Shown in pieces: positions 1 through 7,651 of a stretch of DNA of 64,000 nt. The notes beneath the pieces are model-generated. The model was not told where the DNA came from and did no database searches. It was given only the letters and a program-made list of their open reading frames with translations. The stretch comes from Phytopseudomonas argentinensis (lineage in GTDB: Bacteria; Pseudomonadota; Gammaproteobacteria; Pseudomonadales; Pseudomonadaceae), in contig NZ_FORC01000001.1 of NCBI RefSeq assembly GCF_900113905.1, forward strand, positions 372,001 to 436,000, given 5' to 3'. The translations under genes and the position numbers were made by a program. Within the stretch, counting starts at the first letter, position 1. Every line of letters starts with the position of its first letter.

Positions 1-796
<796 letters not shown>

Positions 797-1138
797 TGCT
801 CATCCGTGCAGCGCCGCTAATCGCAGCGCTGCATGAAACTCTCCTAGCCCGGGTCGAGCGCAGCGACACCCGGGTTTCTTTTGCGCGCTCGAACGAGCCC
901 TGTCCACCCTCGACCAATAGACTGCCGCTTTACCGGCGTCAAAGGTGACGAGCCTGGAATATTGGTTACACTGCAGGCCTGCCACGCGTAAGCGATAACC
1001 ATAAAAGCGTTGCCTGTAGGATCGGCCGACCCGGCCGCATTTGGGTCCAGGCCCATAGCTGTAGTCTGTAGGCATTTATATTCGTCACTCGCCTACCCTA
1101 CTCTCCCCAGGCATCGCACTGACATCAGGGTAGATGCC
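797..1138. other. Intergenic region acnA–aer
   Basis: This 342-bp stretch holds the acnA terminator at its left end and presumably the aer promoter and leader at its right. I saw no convincing ORF. A reading frame runs into aer from 1010, but it lacks protein-like sequence before the aer ATG at 1139. No clear ANR or sigma-54 box was recognised. Confidence 0.6.
848..882 (+). terminator. Rho-independent terminator of acnA
   Basis: Seven-base arms CCCGGGT (848-854) and ACCCGGG (868-874) form a GC-rich stem. A T-rich run (TTTCTTTT) follows immediately, 50 bp after the acnA stop codon. Confidence 0.75.
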
Positions 1139-2704
1139 ATGCGTAACAACCAGCCCATTACCGGTAACGAGCGGACTTTCCCGGCGCAGCAACGCCTGAT
1201 CTCGACCACCGATCTCAAGGGCCAGATCACCTACTGCAACGATGCCTTCATCGAAATCAGCGGCTTTTCCCGCGACGAGCTGATCCGCGCACCGCACAAC
1301 CTGGTGCGCCACCCGGACGTGCCGCCGGCCGTGTTCGCCCATATGTGGGAAACCTTGAAAGCCGGCCGCCCGTGGATGGGCATTGTCAAGAACCGCTGCA
1401 AGAGCGGTGACCACTACTGGGTCAACGCCTACGTGGTGCCGGTGCTGGATGACGGCAAGGTCACCGGCTACGAGTCGGTGCGCAGCAAGCCCACCGCCGA
1501 GCAGGTGCAGCGCGCCCAGGCCCTCTACTTGCGTATCAATGGCGGCAAGGCAGCGATACCGAACCGTGACCGCTGGCTGCCGGTGCTGCAGAACTGGCTG
1601 CCGTTCATTCTGGTCAGCCAGGTAGGCTTCCTGGTTGGCGCCTGGCTGGACAGCACTTGGGGCTTCGCCGCCGCCGCCGCGCTGTCGATCCCCCTCGGCC
1701 TGCTTGGCCTGGCCTGGCAGAGCCGCGGTACCAAGCGCCTGCTGCAACTCGCCGAACAGACCACGTCCGACCCGTTGATCGCGCAGATGTACACCGATAA
1801 CCGCGGCGTCGAAGGCCGCCTGGAACTGTCCATCCTCAGCCAGGAAGCACGCCTGAAAACCTGCCTCACCCGCCTGCAGGACAGCGCCGAAAACCTGGCC
1901 AATCAGGCCAAGCAGGCCGACGTATTGGCCCATAACAGCTCCGCCGGGTTGCAGCGCCAGCGCGAGGAGACCGATCAGGTGGCCACCGCCGTCAATGAAA
2001 TGGCCGCCACCACCCTGGAAGTGGCCAACAACGTAGCGCGCACCGCCATCGCCACCCAGGAAGCCAACCGCCTGACCCAGGAAGGCCGCACCATCGCCAG
2101 CGAAACCCGCGAAGCGATCCAGCGCCTGTCCCTGTCGGTAGGGGAAACCGGCGAAGCCGTCACCCGTCTCGCCCAGGACAGCAACGAAATCGGCGGTGTG
2201 GTCGACGTGATCAAGGGCATCGCTGACCAGACCAACCTGCTGGCCCTCAACGCCGCCATCGAAGCCGCCCGCGCCGGCGAAATGGGCCGCGGCTTCGCCG
2301 TGGTCGCCGACGAAGTCCGCTCCCTGGCGCAACGCACCGCCGAATCCACCGGCCAGATCCACGCCCTGATCGCCAAGCTGCAACGCACCGCCGACGAAGC
2401 CGTACTGACCATGGACATCGGCCGCAAACAGGCCGACGAAGGCGTCGAACGCGTACAACAGGCCGACCAGGCCCTGGCCGGCATCAGCGACGCGGTGGCC
2501 AATATCAACGAAATGGCCGACCAGATCGCCGCTGCCGCCGAAGAACAAAGCGCCGTGGCCGACGAAATCAGCCGCAATATCACCACCATCGCGCAACTGT
2601 CCGATCAGACTGCTGGCGAGGCGCAGAGCACGGCGTTGTTGAGTGAAGAACTGACCAGTACGGCGCAGGGGCAGTATTCGTTGGTGGCGCGGTTTAATCG
2701 GTAA
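1139..2704 (+). CDS. aer: Aer-type PAS-containing methyl-accepting chemotaxis (aerotaxis) receptor
   Basis: This is a membrane receptor that senses redox or oxygen state through a PAS domain and signals to CheA. From the ATG at 1139 it encodes 521 residues, the usual length of pseudomonad Aer. Residues ~10-115 are the PAS domain ([20 protein letters not shown], then NLVRHPDVP). Two hydrophobic stretches follow around residues 150-200. The MCP signalling domain carries the highly conserved hairpin tip ([20 protein letters not shown]). The in-frame upstream extension to 1010 was rejected because [15 protein letters not shown] is the family N terminus. It sits next to acnA as in P. aeruginosa. 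Confidence 0.93.
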   Translation: MRNNQPITGNERTFPAQQRLISTTDLKGQITYCNDAFIEISGFSRDELIRAPHNLVRHPDVPPAVFAHMWETLKAGRPWMGIVKNRCKSGDHYWVNAYVVPVLDDGKVTGYESVRSKPTAEQVQRAQALYLRINGGKAAIPNRDRWLPVLQNWLPFILVSQVGFLVGAWLDSTWGFAAAAALSIPLGLLGLAWQSRGTKRLLQLAEQTTSDPLIAQMYTDNRGVEGRLELSILSQEARLKTCLTRLQDSAENLANQAKQADVLAHNSSAGLQRQREETDQVATAVNEMAATTLEVANNVARTAIATQEANRLTQEGRTIASETREAIQRLSLSVGETGEAVTRLAQDSNEIGGVVDVIKGIADQTNLLALNAAIEAARAGEMGRGFAVVADEVRSLAQRTAESTGQIHALIAKLQRTADEAVLTMDIGRKQADEGVERVQQADQALAGISDAVANINEMADQIAAAAEEQSAVADEISRNITTIAQLSDQTAGEAQSTALLSEELTSTAQGQYSLVARFNR

Positions 2705-2790
2705 GTGCGTTTGCTGGGTGTTGCGCTTTGGGCTTGGCTACGCACACGAGGCAAGGAGACCTTTTGTACCCTTGCGAAGGTGCAATGAGT

Positions 2791-2882
2791 GTGGTGTATA
2801 ACATGCCAAACGCCCCGGTGCCTCGCCGTATGCCTCGGGCTAGACGGGTTCAGCCCAAAGGTCCTGGAATGTTATACACCAC
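2791..2882 (+). other. Degenerate attC-like site at the left edge of the array
   Basis: Perfect 14-bp inverted arms (2791-2804 and 2869-2882) carry core-like TATAAC/GTTATA ends. They enclose an imperfect inner palindrome including GGGCTAGACGGGTTCAGCCC. Size and organisation match an attC, but the core triplets deviate from RYYYAAC/GTTRRRY. It is followed at 2896 by GTTATGC and at 2924 by the first true GTTAGGC. It could be a decayed attC or the remains of an attI-side boundary. Confidence 0.5.
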
Positions 2883-2937
2883 GCCCGTCCGGGGAGTTAT
2901 GCGCCAGTTGGTGTCTATTTATAGTTAGGCAAAGGAA

Positions 2938-3186
2938 ATGTCGTTTAACTCACATAAGCGTAAGGTGTTAGGCGAGAGTGAACCACTTGAGCATCGTGCA
3001 TCACATGCACGCTCGTGTGCATTGCACGTGGCTAACGCTCTCGGCCTAGAGCGGGATGCCGTAATTGAGTTAGTAGCTAAGGAAACAGGCGTTAGCCTGC
3101 ACAGTCCTGAGTCGGCAGTCCATTTGATAGCCGCGTTCGAAACATTGGAAAGAATTCGAATACAGGCAGTGCAAGCCAATGCCTAA
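2938..3186 (+). CDS. Cassette 1: hypothetical protein, 82 aa
   Basis: This small soluble protein is not recognised. It begins eight bases after the array's first GTTAGGC (2924-2930) with an AAAGGA ribosome site directly before the ATG. Its stop codon TAA lies inside the R'' box of its own attC, a typical tight cassette layout. The N-terminal third is basic and His-rich; the rest looks alpha-helical (VANALGLERDAVIELVAKE, then HLIAAFETLERIRIQAV). No membrane segment or catalytic motif is visible. The function is unknown. Confidence 0.7.
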   Translation: MSFNSHKRKVLGESEPLEHRASHARSCALHVANALGLERDAVIELVAKETGVSLHSPESAVHLIAAFETLERIRIQAVQANA

Positions 3187-3256
3187 CAACTGGTTCAAAC
3201 CGTTCGCTTCGCTCATTGGGACGGGCTAAAGCCCGCCCCTTAACCAAACGTTAGGC
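3181..3256 (+). other. attC site of cassette 1 (76 bp)
   Basis: R'' is GCCTAAC (3181-3187) and R' is GTTAGGC (3250-3256), with the GGGACGGGCTAAAGCCCG hairpin core between them. R'' is complementary to the R' at the cassette start (2924). Confidence 0.92.
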
Positions 3257-3264
3257 CTATCTCA

Positions 3265-3669
3265 ATGAATGAACACTTTCCGCTCGCCTATCGTTGGTTT
3301 ATCGCGAAAGGCCTTGAAAACTGGGAGCCTTGGTACCTCATTGATGACAAGCAATCCATACTGCTCCCACCGAATCTTTCGAGCAATGAGTTTGCTTCCA
3401 ATGCCTTCAATCTAGAGCTTGGGGCTGACTTTGATGTGTATCTATTTGCCCGACGCCAGGATCGCGATGACTTTGCTTTCTTTGTTATCCACGACGGAAA
3501 AATTGAGGACAAAGTAATTACCGCTCATCTCTCTTTCTCAAAAAATCGCGAAGTCAATTCACCATTGACGTACGAACAAATAGAAATGTCGTTTACTCGC
3601 TGGATTCGGGATGTGGTGCTTGTTGATCTTGACGACTGCATGAATGAATACGACCTTAAGCACAGCTAA
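3265..3669 (+). CDS. Cassette 2: hypothetical protein, 134 aa
   Basis: This soluble, acidic protein has no signal peptide or membrane helix. Aromatic-rich segments such as AYRWFIAKGLENWEPWYL, FDVYLFARRQDRDDFAFFVI and FTRWIRDVVLVDLDDCM suggest a compact alpha/beta fold. I do not recognise the family. The ATG lies eight bases after the R' box of attC1, without an obvious Shine-Dalgarno sequence. The stop precedes attC2 by 41 bp. It is AT-richer than the flanking core genes, and the function is unknown. Confidence 0.7.
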   Translation: MNEHFPLAYRWFIAKGLENWEPWYLIDDKQSILLPPNLSSNEFASNAFNLELGADFDVYLFARRQDRDDFAFFVIHDGKIEDKVITAHLSFSKNREVNSPLTYEQIEMSFTRWIRDVVLVDLDDCMNEYDLKHS

Positions 3670-3710
3670 TATATATTCGACTCTCTTTACCGGCCCGGCC
3701 CATGCTGGAA

Positions 3711-3787
3711 GCCTAACTAGCGGTTCAAGCCGTTCGCTTCGCTCACTGGGACGGGCTAAAGCCCGCCCCCTTAACCAAACGTTATGT
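3711..3787 (+). other. attC site of cassette 2 (77 bp)
   Basis: R'' is GCCTAAC (3711-3717), matching the start of cassette 2. The right box is GTTATGT (3781-3787), which belongs to cassette 3 and deviates from GTTRRRY. The middle is the same hairpin as attC1 with one extra C. Confidence 0.9.
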
Positions 3788-3800
3788 TTAAGTGAGAGAT

Positions 3801-4364
3801 ATGTTCTGGAAAAAGAAAAGTAAATCGGATAAAGCTGAAACTTTGGTTTTTGAGATCGCTGAATCGATATTCAAGAATAACGCTTATATCGAAGAGGCTG
3901 CTTCTTTAGCGCAAGAGAAAAGCAAAGAGTTTTCTGTTTCAGATTTAGAGCGATTTAGGGATTTGTTTCATAATCCACCTAAAGAATCGGTGCATTATGA
4001 TGCGCATAAGCATGGGTTGGGTGGGTAGCTTTCAACCTGTCAGTTCGTGATTTTTGAAATACTGTTTAATATGGGCGCGAAGGCAATTCCATTTATACGT
4101 GAAATTGCGTGGGGCGAATATGACTGGACTCAGGGTAACGCTATAGAACTTTTAATAAGATTTGCTGCAAATGGGGTTCAAAGAAAAGAGATAATAGCTG
4201 AAATCAAGAGAAATTACCCTGTGATAAGATACGAAGCACAGCTGTACGCAATACAGCCACTAATCCCTAAATTGCAAGGTAATTCTAGTCTTAGAGCGGT
4301 TTTTGATGAGTTATTGGATATCGAAGATTTTAAAGAAAGTTATGATGAGTTGGTGGGTGATTAA
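3801..4364 (+). pseudogene. Cassette 3: HEAT-like hypothetical protein interrupted by an in-frame amber stop
   Basis: Two protein-like stretches lie in the same frame, separated only by a TAG at 4026-4028. The first (ATG 3801) runs through MFWKKKSKSDKAE to HYDAHKHGLGG. After the TAG the frame continues LSTCQFVIFEILFNMGAK … IAWGEYDWTQGNAIELLIRF … and ends at TAA 4362-4364. The second half has helical repeat-like character. The simplest reading is one ~187-codon gene with a point nonsense mutation. A second cistron restarting at GTG 4047, or readthrough, remains possible. The second half keeps good coding character, so decay, if real, is recent. Function unknown. Confidence 0.6.
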
Positions 4365-4481
4365 ACATAACAAAAACCTGCAGAAGGACGTTTGGTTCCG
4401 CGGCTCAATTGTGCGCTCGCTGTCGCTCACTATTGCACAATAGCTCCGCTCCACCAAACGCCTCTGAGGTTGGCGTTAAAG
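4365..4481 (+). other. attC site of cassette 3 (117 bp, different type)
   Basis: R'' is ACATAAC (4365-4371), the exact complement of the cassette's start box GTTATGT at 3781. The right end is GTTAAAG (4475-4481). The long arm contains inverted pairs CGTTTGGT/ACCAAACG and ATTGTGC/GCACAAT, plus AACCTGCAGAAGG against CCTCTGAGGTT with extrahelical bases. It belongs to a different, longer attC family from its neighbours. Confidence 0.85.
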
Positions 4482-4496
4482 CCTAGAGGAAGAATC

Positions 4497-4886
4497 ATGG
4501 ATGTCATCGCCTCACTTCAAAGCGCAATTGAAATCGTTGGCAAGCTTCGTGCCTTATCTAAAAAGATAGAAGATGCGGATTTCAAAATGCTTGTAGCTGA
4601 TCTTTCTGTAGAGCTAGCAGATGCAAAGCTTGAAACAGCCAACTTAAAAATTGCTCTTGCAGAGGCTCTTGAAGAAAACGAATCGCAAAAGAAAATTATC
4701 AATCAACGATCGAGCCAAGCTCCAAAGCTGTCAGACGGTGCTTATGCATTCGACGGAGAAGATGGCCTATTTTGCACAGCATGCTTTGACACCAAGAGTC
4801 TAAAGGTAAGAGTTTCACCACTATCCGGGGCATTTAGAACATTCGGAAAATGGTCATGTCCGTCATGCAAAGCAACCTTGGGTTAA
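4497..4886 (+). CDS. Cassette 4: coiled-coil/zinc-ribbon hypothetical protein, 129 aa
   Basis: The start ATG 4497 follows AGAGGAAG; the longer frame from 4392 lies within attC3 and was rejected. The N-terminal half is a predicted long helix or coiled coil (KLRALSKKIEDADFKML, then a run rich in A, E, L and K). The C-terminal half holds two CxxC pairs (FCTAC and WSCPSC), a probable zinc ribbon. No enzymatic motif is seen. Such helix plus C-terminal zinc-ribbon proteins occur widely in accessory DNA, but the function here is unknown. Confidence 0.75.
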   Translation: MDVIASLQSAIEIVGKLRALSKKIEDADFKMLVADLSVELADAKLETANLKIALAEALEENESQKKIINQRSSQAPKLSDGAYAFDGEDGLFCTACFDTKSLKVRVSPLSGAFRTFGKWSCPSCKATLG

Positions 4887-4889
4887 CGG

Positions 4890-4965
4890 CTCTAACTAGT
4901 GGTTCAAACCGTTCGCTGCGCTCACTGGGACGGGCTAAAGCCCGCCCCTTAACCAAACGTTAGGC
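4890..4965 (+). other. attC site of cassette 4 (76 bp)
   Basis: R'' is CTCTAAC (4890-4896), one base from the complement of the cassette start GTTAAAG. R' is GTTAGGC (4959-4965). The central hairpin is as in attC1, with CGCTGCGC replacing CGCTTCGC. Confidence 0.9.
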
Positions 4966-4967
4966 TT

Positions 4968-5345
4968 ATGGAAAAAGACTTACTTCCCCTCATAACAGTA
5001 TGTGCTGAAGCCCAAATCAGCGATGAGCAGTGGGCTAGCACGGTAGAGCTTGTTCTTACCAAATCTGGGCTCTCGGAAAGTGAGTTCTGCGACACTTATT
5101 CACGTCTTGTTGCCAGCGAGTTTGTAATGGGCGAGCTCTCGTATGCCGAAGGCGATCTTGCTATGAATCGACTATCAACGCTACCTAGCGAGCCTCTCTC
5201 TGGTTTTGCACTGAAGATATACTTAGCTTTCGATGCTGGCGAATACGTAAGGTCAGGAGATACTGCAAGCACCATTCCATGGCTGGTGTATACAATGCCC
5301 CTTGTTATCGATGCGCTGAAATCTAGTAATGTCAGTGATTCGTGA
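4968..5345 (+). CDS. Cassette 5: acidic hypothetical protein, 125 aa
   Basis: The ATG is only two bases after the R' box of attC4 and has no visible Shine-Dalgarno sequence. The stop TGA abuts the R'' box of attC5, so almost the whole cassette is coding. The protein is soluble and acidic with predicted helices (ISDEQWASTVELVLTKSGL, then IPWLVYTMPLVIDALKS). No motif is recognised and the function is unknown. Confidence 0.7.
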   Translation: MEKDLLPLITVCAEAQISDEQWASTVELVLTKSGLSESEFCDTYSRLVASEFVMGELSYAEGDLAMNRLSTLPSEPLSGFALKIYLAFDAGEYVRSGDTASTIPWLVYTMPLVIDALKSSNVSDS

Positions 5346-5421
5346 GCCTAACTAGTGGTTCAAACCGTTCGCTTCGCTCACTGGGACGGGCTAAAGCCCG
5401 CCCCTTAACCAAACGTTAGGC
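5346..5421 (+). other. attC site of cassette 5 (76 bp)
   Basis: R'' GCCTAAC (5346-5352) and R' GTTAGGC (5415-5421), with the standard hairpin centre of this array. Confidence 0.92.
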
Positions 5422-5454
5422 CCAATTCTAAAACCGCTCTTCAAGGAGAGAATA

Positions 5455-5739
5455 ATGAGTGAAGTTACATGTCCGCATTGCCACGGCTCTGTTCCACACG
5501 GCGCAAAAGTGTGTCGCGGCTGCCAAGCTGAAGTTGAGTATGGTGCCCCGCCAGCAGCAATTGTTGCGCTTGCTATTTTCCTTGCATTCATTGGTTATAA
5601 ACTCTCTACAATTCTTCCAGAAGCTTTGTCCTTCATGGGCTGGGTTGTTGGCATTGGTGGGTTTGTTGCCGGTTGTTTATTCCTTGCCAAGAAATTCGAG
5701 AAGCGCGTTATCTTTAAACGCATATATCGTACAAAATAA
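5455..5739 (+). CDS. Cassette 6: zinc-ribbon plus two-TM membrane protein, 94 aa
   Basis: An AAGGAGAG ribosome site precedes the ATG. Residues 6-23 carry two CxxC pairs (CPHC and CRGC), a zinc ribbon of the zinc-ribbon-membrane type. Two hydrophobic helices follow (PPAAIVALAIFLAFIGYKL and FMGWVVGIGGFVAGCLFLA), and the tail is basic (KKFEKRVIFKRIYRTK), so the protein is probably an inner-membrane protein with cytoplasmic ends. It is related in design to the chromosomal protein at 11366, which has the opposite domain order. Function unknown. Confidence 0.75.
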   Translation: MSEVTCPHCHGSVPHGAKVCRGCQAEVEYGAPPAAIVALAIFLAFIGYKLSTILPEALSFMGWVVGIGGFVAGCLFLAKKFEKRVIFKRIYRTK

Positions 5740-5769
5740 ACATGGCGTTCGACTTACCGCTCACGTATA

Positions 5770-5845
5770 GCCTAACAAGGCGCTGAAGTCGCTCGTTTCA
5801 CTCGCTGGGACCGGCGAAGCCGGCCCCTTAGTTTACTCGTTAGGT
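5770..5845 (+). other. attC site of cassette 6 (76 bp)
   Basis: R'' GCCTAAC (5770-5776) and R' GTTAGGT (5839-5845). The centre is a variant hairpin (GGGACCGGCGAAGCCGGCCCC), so this is a sub-type distinct from attC1 and attC5. Confidence 0.88.
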
Positions 5846-5898
5846 TCGCTTCGCTCACTCGGAACGGGCTTTAGCCCGCCCCTTACCAAACGGTAGCC
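5846..5898 (+). other. Orphan 3' half of an attC (cassette-deletion scar)
   Basis: Directly after attC6 comes CGCTTCGCTCACTCGGAACG, then the hairpin GGGCTTTAGCCC, CCAAAC and a right-end box GGTAGCC. This is the right half of an attC with no R'' and no cassette body. The last box resembles GTTAGCC, the expected start of cassette 7, whose own R'' is GGCTAAC. It looks like the remains of a lost cassette. Confidence 0.8.
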
Positions 5899-5934
5899 GC
5901 CAAAGACCTTAAGATCCAAAGCCAGAGAGCAATC

Positions 5935-6309
5935 ATGTTTGCTGAGTTAAAAAACAAGGAACTGCATCTTCACGGTAAGGCAGCTGAGCTCAATGCAGTC
6001 GCTAGATCAATTCATAAAGGCAGGCACGGCATGTCAGCATCCTTTGATCTTTGCAGCTCAACCTCCTTGTTTTCCACACTACATACCAAGTGTCATGGCA
6101 AGCTCGCCACCATAGAAATTAAAGAATTGGACATTTATATAACTTATTCCGATTCCGTAAAAAATCACCTCTACACCTACTTCTCAATGCCATCTGGCAC
6201 ACAACCGGGCGCTCTGTTTTCACTTACTCACTTAAGCCGAGACAATCCACCATTGCTGGCAGACAGCTCGCTTGAATTAATCATCCATGTTATTTCCAGC
6301 GAAACATGA
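5935..6309 (+). CDS. Cassette 7: hypothetical protein, 124 aa
   Basis: This soluble protein of mixed alpha/beta character has strands such as ELHLHGKAAELNAVA and LATIEIKELDIYITYSDSV, and a C-terminal LELIIHVISS. No signal peptide, membrane helix or known motif is present. It starts 36 bases after the scar's right box and stops seven bases before the R'' of attC7. The function is unknown. Confidence 0.68.
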   Translation: MFAELKNKELHLHGKAAELNAVARSIHKGRHGMSASFDLCSSTSLFSTLHTKCHGKLATIEIKELDIYITYSDSVKNHLYTYFSMPSGTQPGALFSLTHLSRDNPPLLADSSLELIIHVISSET

Positions 6310-6315
6310 GATCTC

Positions 6316-6391
6316 GGCTAACAAGTGGTTCAAGCCGTTCGCTTCGCTCACTGGGACGGGCTAAAGCCCGCCCCTTAACCAAACGTTAGCC
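6316..6391 (+). other. attC site of cassette 7 (76 bp)
   Basis: R'' GGCTAAC (6316-6322) and R' GTTAGCC (6385-6391), with the standard hairpin centre. Confidence 0.9.
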
Positions 6392-6394
6392 GCC

Positions 6395-6682
6395 ATGATT
6401 GAATCACCCAAGTATCTATTCGCCCATTTAAGGCATCCCGATGATTTCAGGCCGGAAGTGACGTCGATTGTCCTATTTGGCCTTGCAAGCACAGATGGGC
6501 AGATCTTCTACCTTGAAATAAGGTATATAGATTTTGAAAGAAACATTATAGAAGGCGACCATCTAATGTGGTCGCTTGAAGAGGCATATGAATATGCTTT
6601 TAGAGACTATGGAATTCGGGAGATCGATTGGCGCCCTCTAAGCAGAGTAGAAATTGAAAAAATAGAAAGCGGCATTGGCTAG
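6395..6682 (+). CDS. Cassette 8: hypothetical protein, 95 aa
   Basis: The ATG is three bases after the R' box of attC7. The protein is soluble and acidic, with strand-rich segments (VTSIVLFGLASTDGQIFYLEIRY is the core, cut here into VTSIVLFGLAS and QIFYLEIRY) and a helical middle (SLEEAYEYAFRDYGI). The ending IDWRPL resembles a pattern in small immunity-like proteins, but I cannot assign a family. Function unknown. Confidence 0.7.
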   Translation: MIESPKYLFAHLRHPDDFRPEVTSIVLFGLASTDGQIFYLEIRYIDFERNIIEGDHLMWSLEEAYEYAFRDYGIREIDWRPLSRVEIEKIESGIG

Positions 6683-6683
6683 T

Positions 6684-6760
6684 AGCTAACAATGCGCTCA
6701 AATCGTTCGCTTCGCTCACTGGGACCGGCTAAAGCCGGCCCCTTAGCTTAATCCTTAGGT
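6684..6760 (+). other. attC site of cassette 8 (77 bp)
   Basis: R'' is AGCTAAC (6684-6690), one base from the expected GGCTAAC. The right box is CTTAGGT (6754-6760), a GTTAGGT with its first G changed to C. The centre is the GGGACCGGCTAAAGCCGGCCCC variant, close to attC6. The mutated cleavage-adjacent base may impair recombination here. Confidence 0.85.
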
Positions 6761-6774
6761 GAAGCCATGCTAAG

Positions 6775-7073
6775 ATGGCACCAGATTACATGGCACTTCT
6801 CAATTTACAGGAAGAGCTAAATCTAAAACAAATAACGCGTATGAATGCGAGATCGCCAAGAGCGAAGAGCATTTAGCTGGCTTCTTGATTTATTATGTGG
6901 AAAGCTTAGTTAACGAACTGAATAAAAATAAATGGTCATTTGGCCGCTACGAATACTCGGGTGATAAAAATTTCAGATATAGCGAGCAATGGTGGTCTGA
7001 CAGGAACGAACCAGGAAAAGGTATTATCTTGCATTTCATCGGCTTCAGCGTTCAGGTTGAGTCGCTCACCTAA
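6775..7073 (+). pseudogene. Cassette 9: hypothetical protein, probably frameshifted
   Basis: An uninterrupted ORF exists only from a TTG at 6885 (62 codons, IYYVESLVNELNKNKWSFG … HFIGFSVQVESLT). Its frame is open and protein-like further upstream (NAYECEIAKSEEHLAGFL from ~6834) but has no start there. A second frame from ATG 6775 reads MAPDYMALLNLQEELNLKQ and then loses protein character near 6830, where an A-rich run occurs. A one-base change around 6825-6836 would join the two into one ~100-residue protein. Function unknown. Confidence 0.5.
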
Positions 7074-7142
7074 CTAGTGGTTCAAACCGTTCGCTTCGCT
7101 CACTGGGACGGGCTAAAGCCCGCCCTTAACCAAACGTTAAAT
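7068..7142 (+). other. attC site of cassette 9 (75 bp)
   Basis: R'' is ACCTAAC (7068-7074), complementary to the intact form of the cassette's mutated start box. R' is GTTAAAT (7136-7142). The centre is the standard hairpin with one C fewer. Confidence 0.9.
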
Positions 7143-7461
7143 GGTCTATATGAACATCGAAGAACTTAAGAAAATTCTGCATTCATGGATCGGCGAAGGT
7201 TATATCGAGGGCGAGTTGCTTGTGCAGCCTGAGTGGTACGTGCTTTGGCAGCCTGAAGAGGTTGAGGAGTCCAACCGAGACTATCAGCTATCCGAGTATG
7301 CACCCGGTTTCGTGACCTTTGGCGGCAATGGAGCTGGAGAGCTTTTAGTGGTTAATGAGCAGGGCGAGGTGTTCTACCTGCCTGCAATCGGTATGGCAGC
7401 TGATGCTGCAATAAAAATTGCCAATAGCCTGCAAGAATTTAAAGGCTACATGCGGCAATGA
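7141..7461 (+). CDS. Cassette 10: SUKH / SMI1-KNR4 family protein, 106 aa
   Basis: The C-terminal half matches the SMI1/KNR4 (SUKH) pattern: YAPGFVTFGGNGAGELLVV, then a strand with YLPAIGM and a final helix AADAAIKIANSLQEF. Members of this superfamily are commonly immunity proteins against polymorphic or contact-dependent toxins. No toxin is encoded nearby, so it would be an orphan immunity gene. The first ATG (7141) overlaps the R' box of attC9; a second ATG at 7150 is a plausible alternative. The family call is from motif recognition; the role is inference. Confidence 0.78.
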   Translation: MVYMNIEELKKILHSWIGEGYIEGELLVQPEWYVLWQPEEVEESNRDYQLSEYAPGFVTFGGNGAGELLVVNEQGEVFYLPAIGMAADAAIKIANSLQEFKGYMRQ

Positions 7462-7468
7462 GCAAAAC

Positions 7469-7551
7469 ATTTAACAAACCAGGCACAGCGACGGCTTTTT
7501 CGTTGCGGCTTCGCCTCCACTACAAAGCCGCGTGTGCTGGCGGCGTTAGGT
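7469..7551 (+). other. attC site of cassette 10 (83 bp, third type)
   Basis: R'' ATTTAAC (7469-7475) is the exact complement of the cassette start GTTAAAT. R' is GTTAGGT (7545-7551). The centre has CGGCTTT/AAAGCCG and CCAG.CACA/TGTG.CTGG pairings, unlike the other sites. This is the last intact attC in the array. Confidence 0.87.
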
Positions 7552-7565
7552 ATCACATGCAACCG

Positions 7566-7621
7566 ATGGGGTCAGAGTCATTGATTTAGCCACATGCCAG
7601 AATCAATGACTCTGACCCCAT
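7566..7621. repeat. Perfect 21-bp inverted repeat (GGGGTCAGA-type palindrome, copy 1)
   Basis: Arms 7566-7586 and 7601-7621 are perfectly complementary around a 14-base loop. Each outer end reads ATGGGGTCAGAG. The element lies between attC10 and the next ORF and is related in sequence to the palindromes at 8148 and 8661. Confidence 0.85.
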
Positions 7622-7651
7622 GGATTTGACTTTGTACAGTGAGGTTTTGAT

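Noticed and set aside
1085..2596. Long minus-strand frame opposite aer
   Set aside because: Gly/Ala/His-rich shadow of GC-biased coding sequence; the + strand is clearly the receptor gene.
2728..2928. 66-codon ORF at the left edge of the array
   Set aside because: It consists of the attC-like inverted repeat and has no ribosome site or protein-like composition.
5840..5900. Second complete attC after cassette 6
   Set aside because: No left R''/L'' half is present; only the right half can be aligned.
3181..7551. Repeated ~76-bp units considered as a CRISPR array
   Set aside because: Spacing is variable and contains genes, repeats are long with internal hairpins and integron core boxes, and there is no cas gene.
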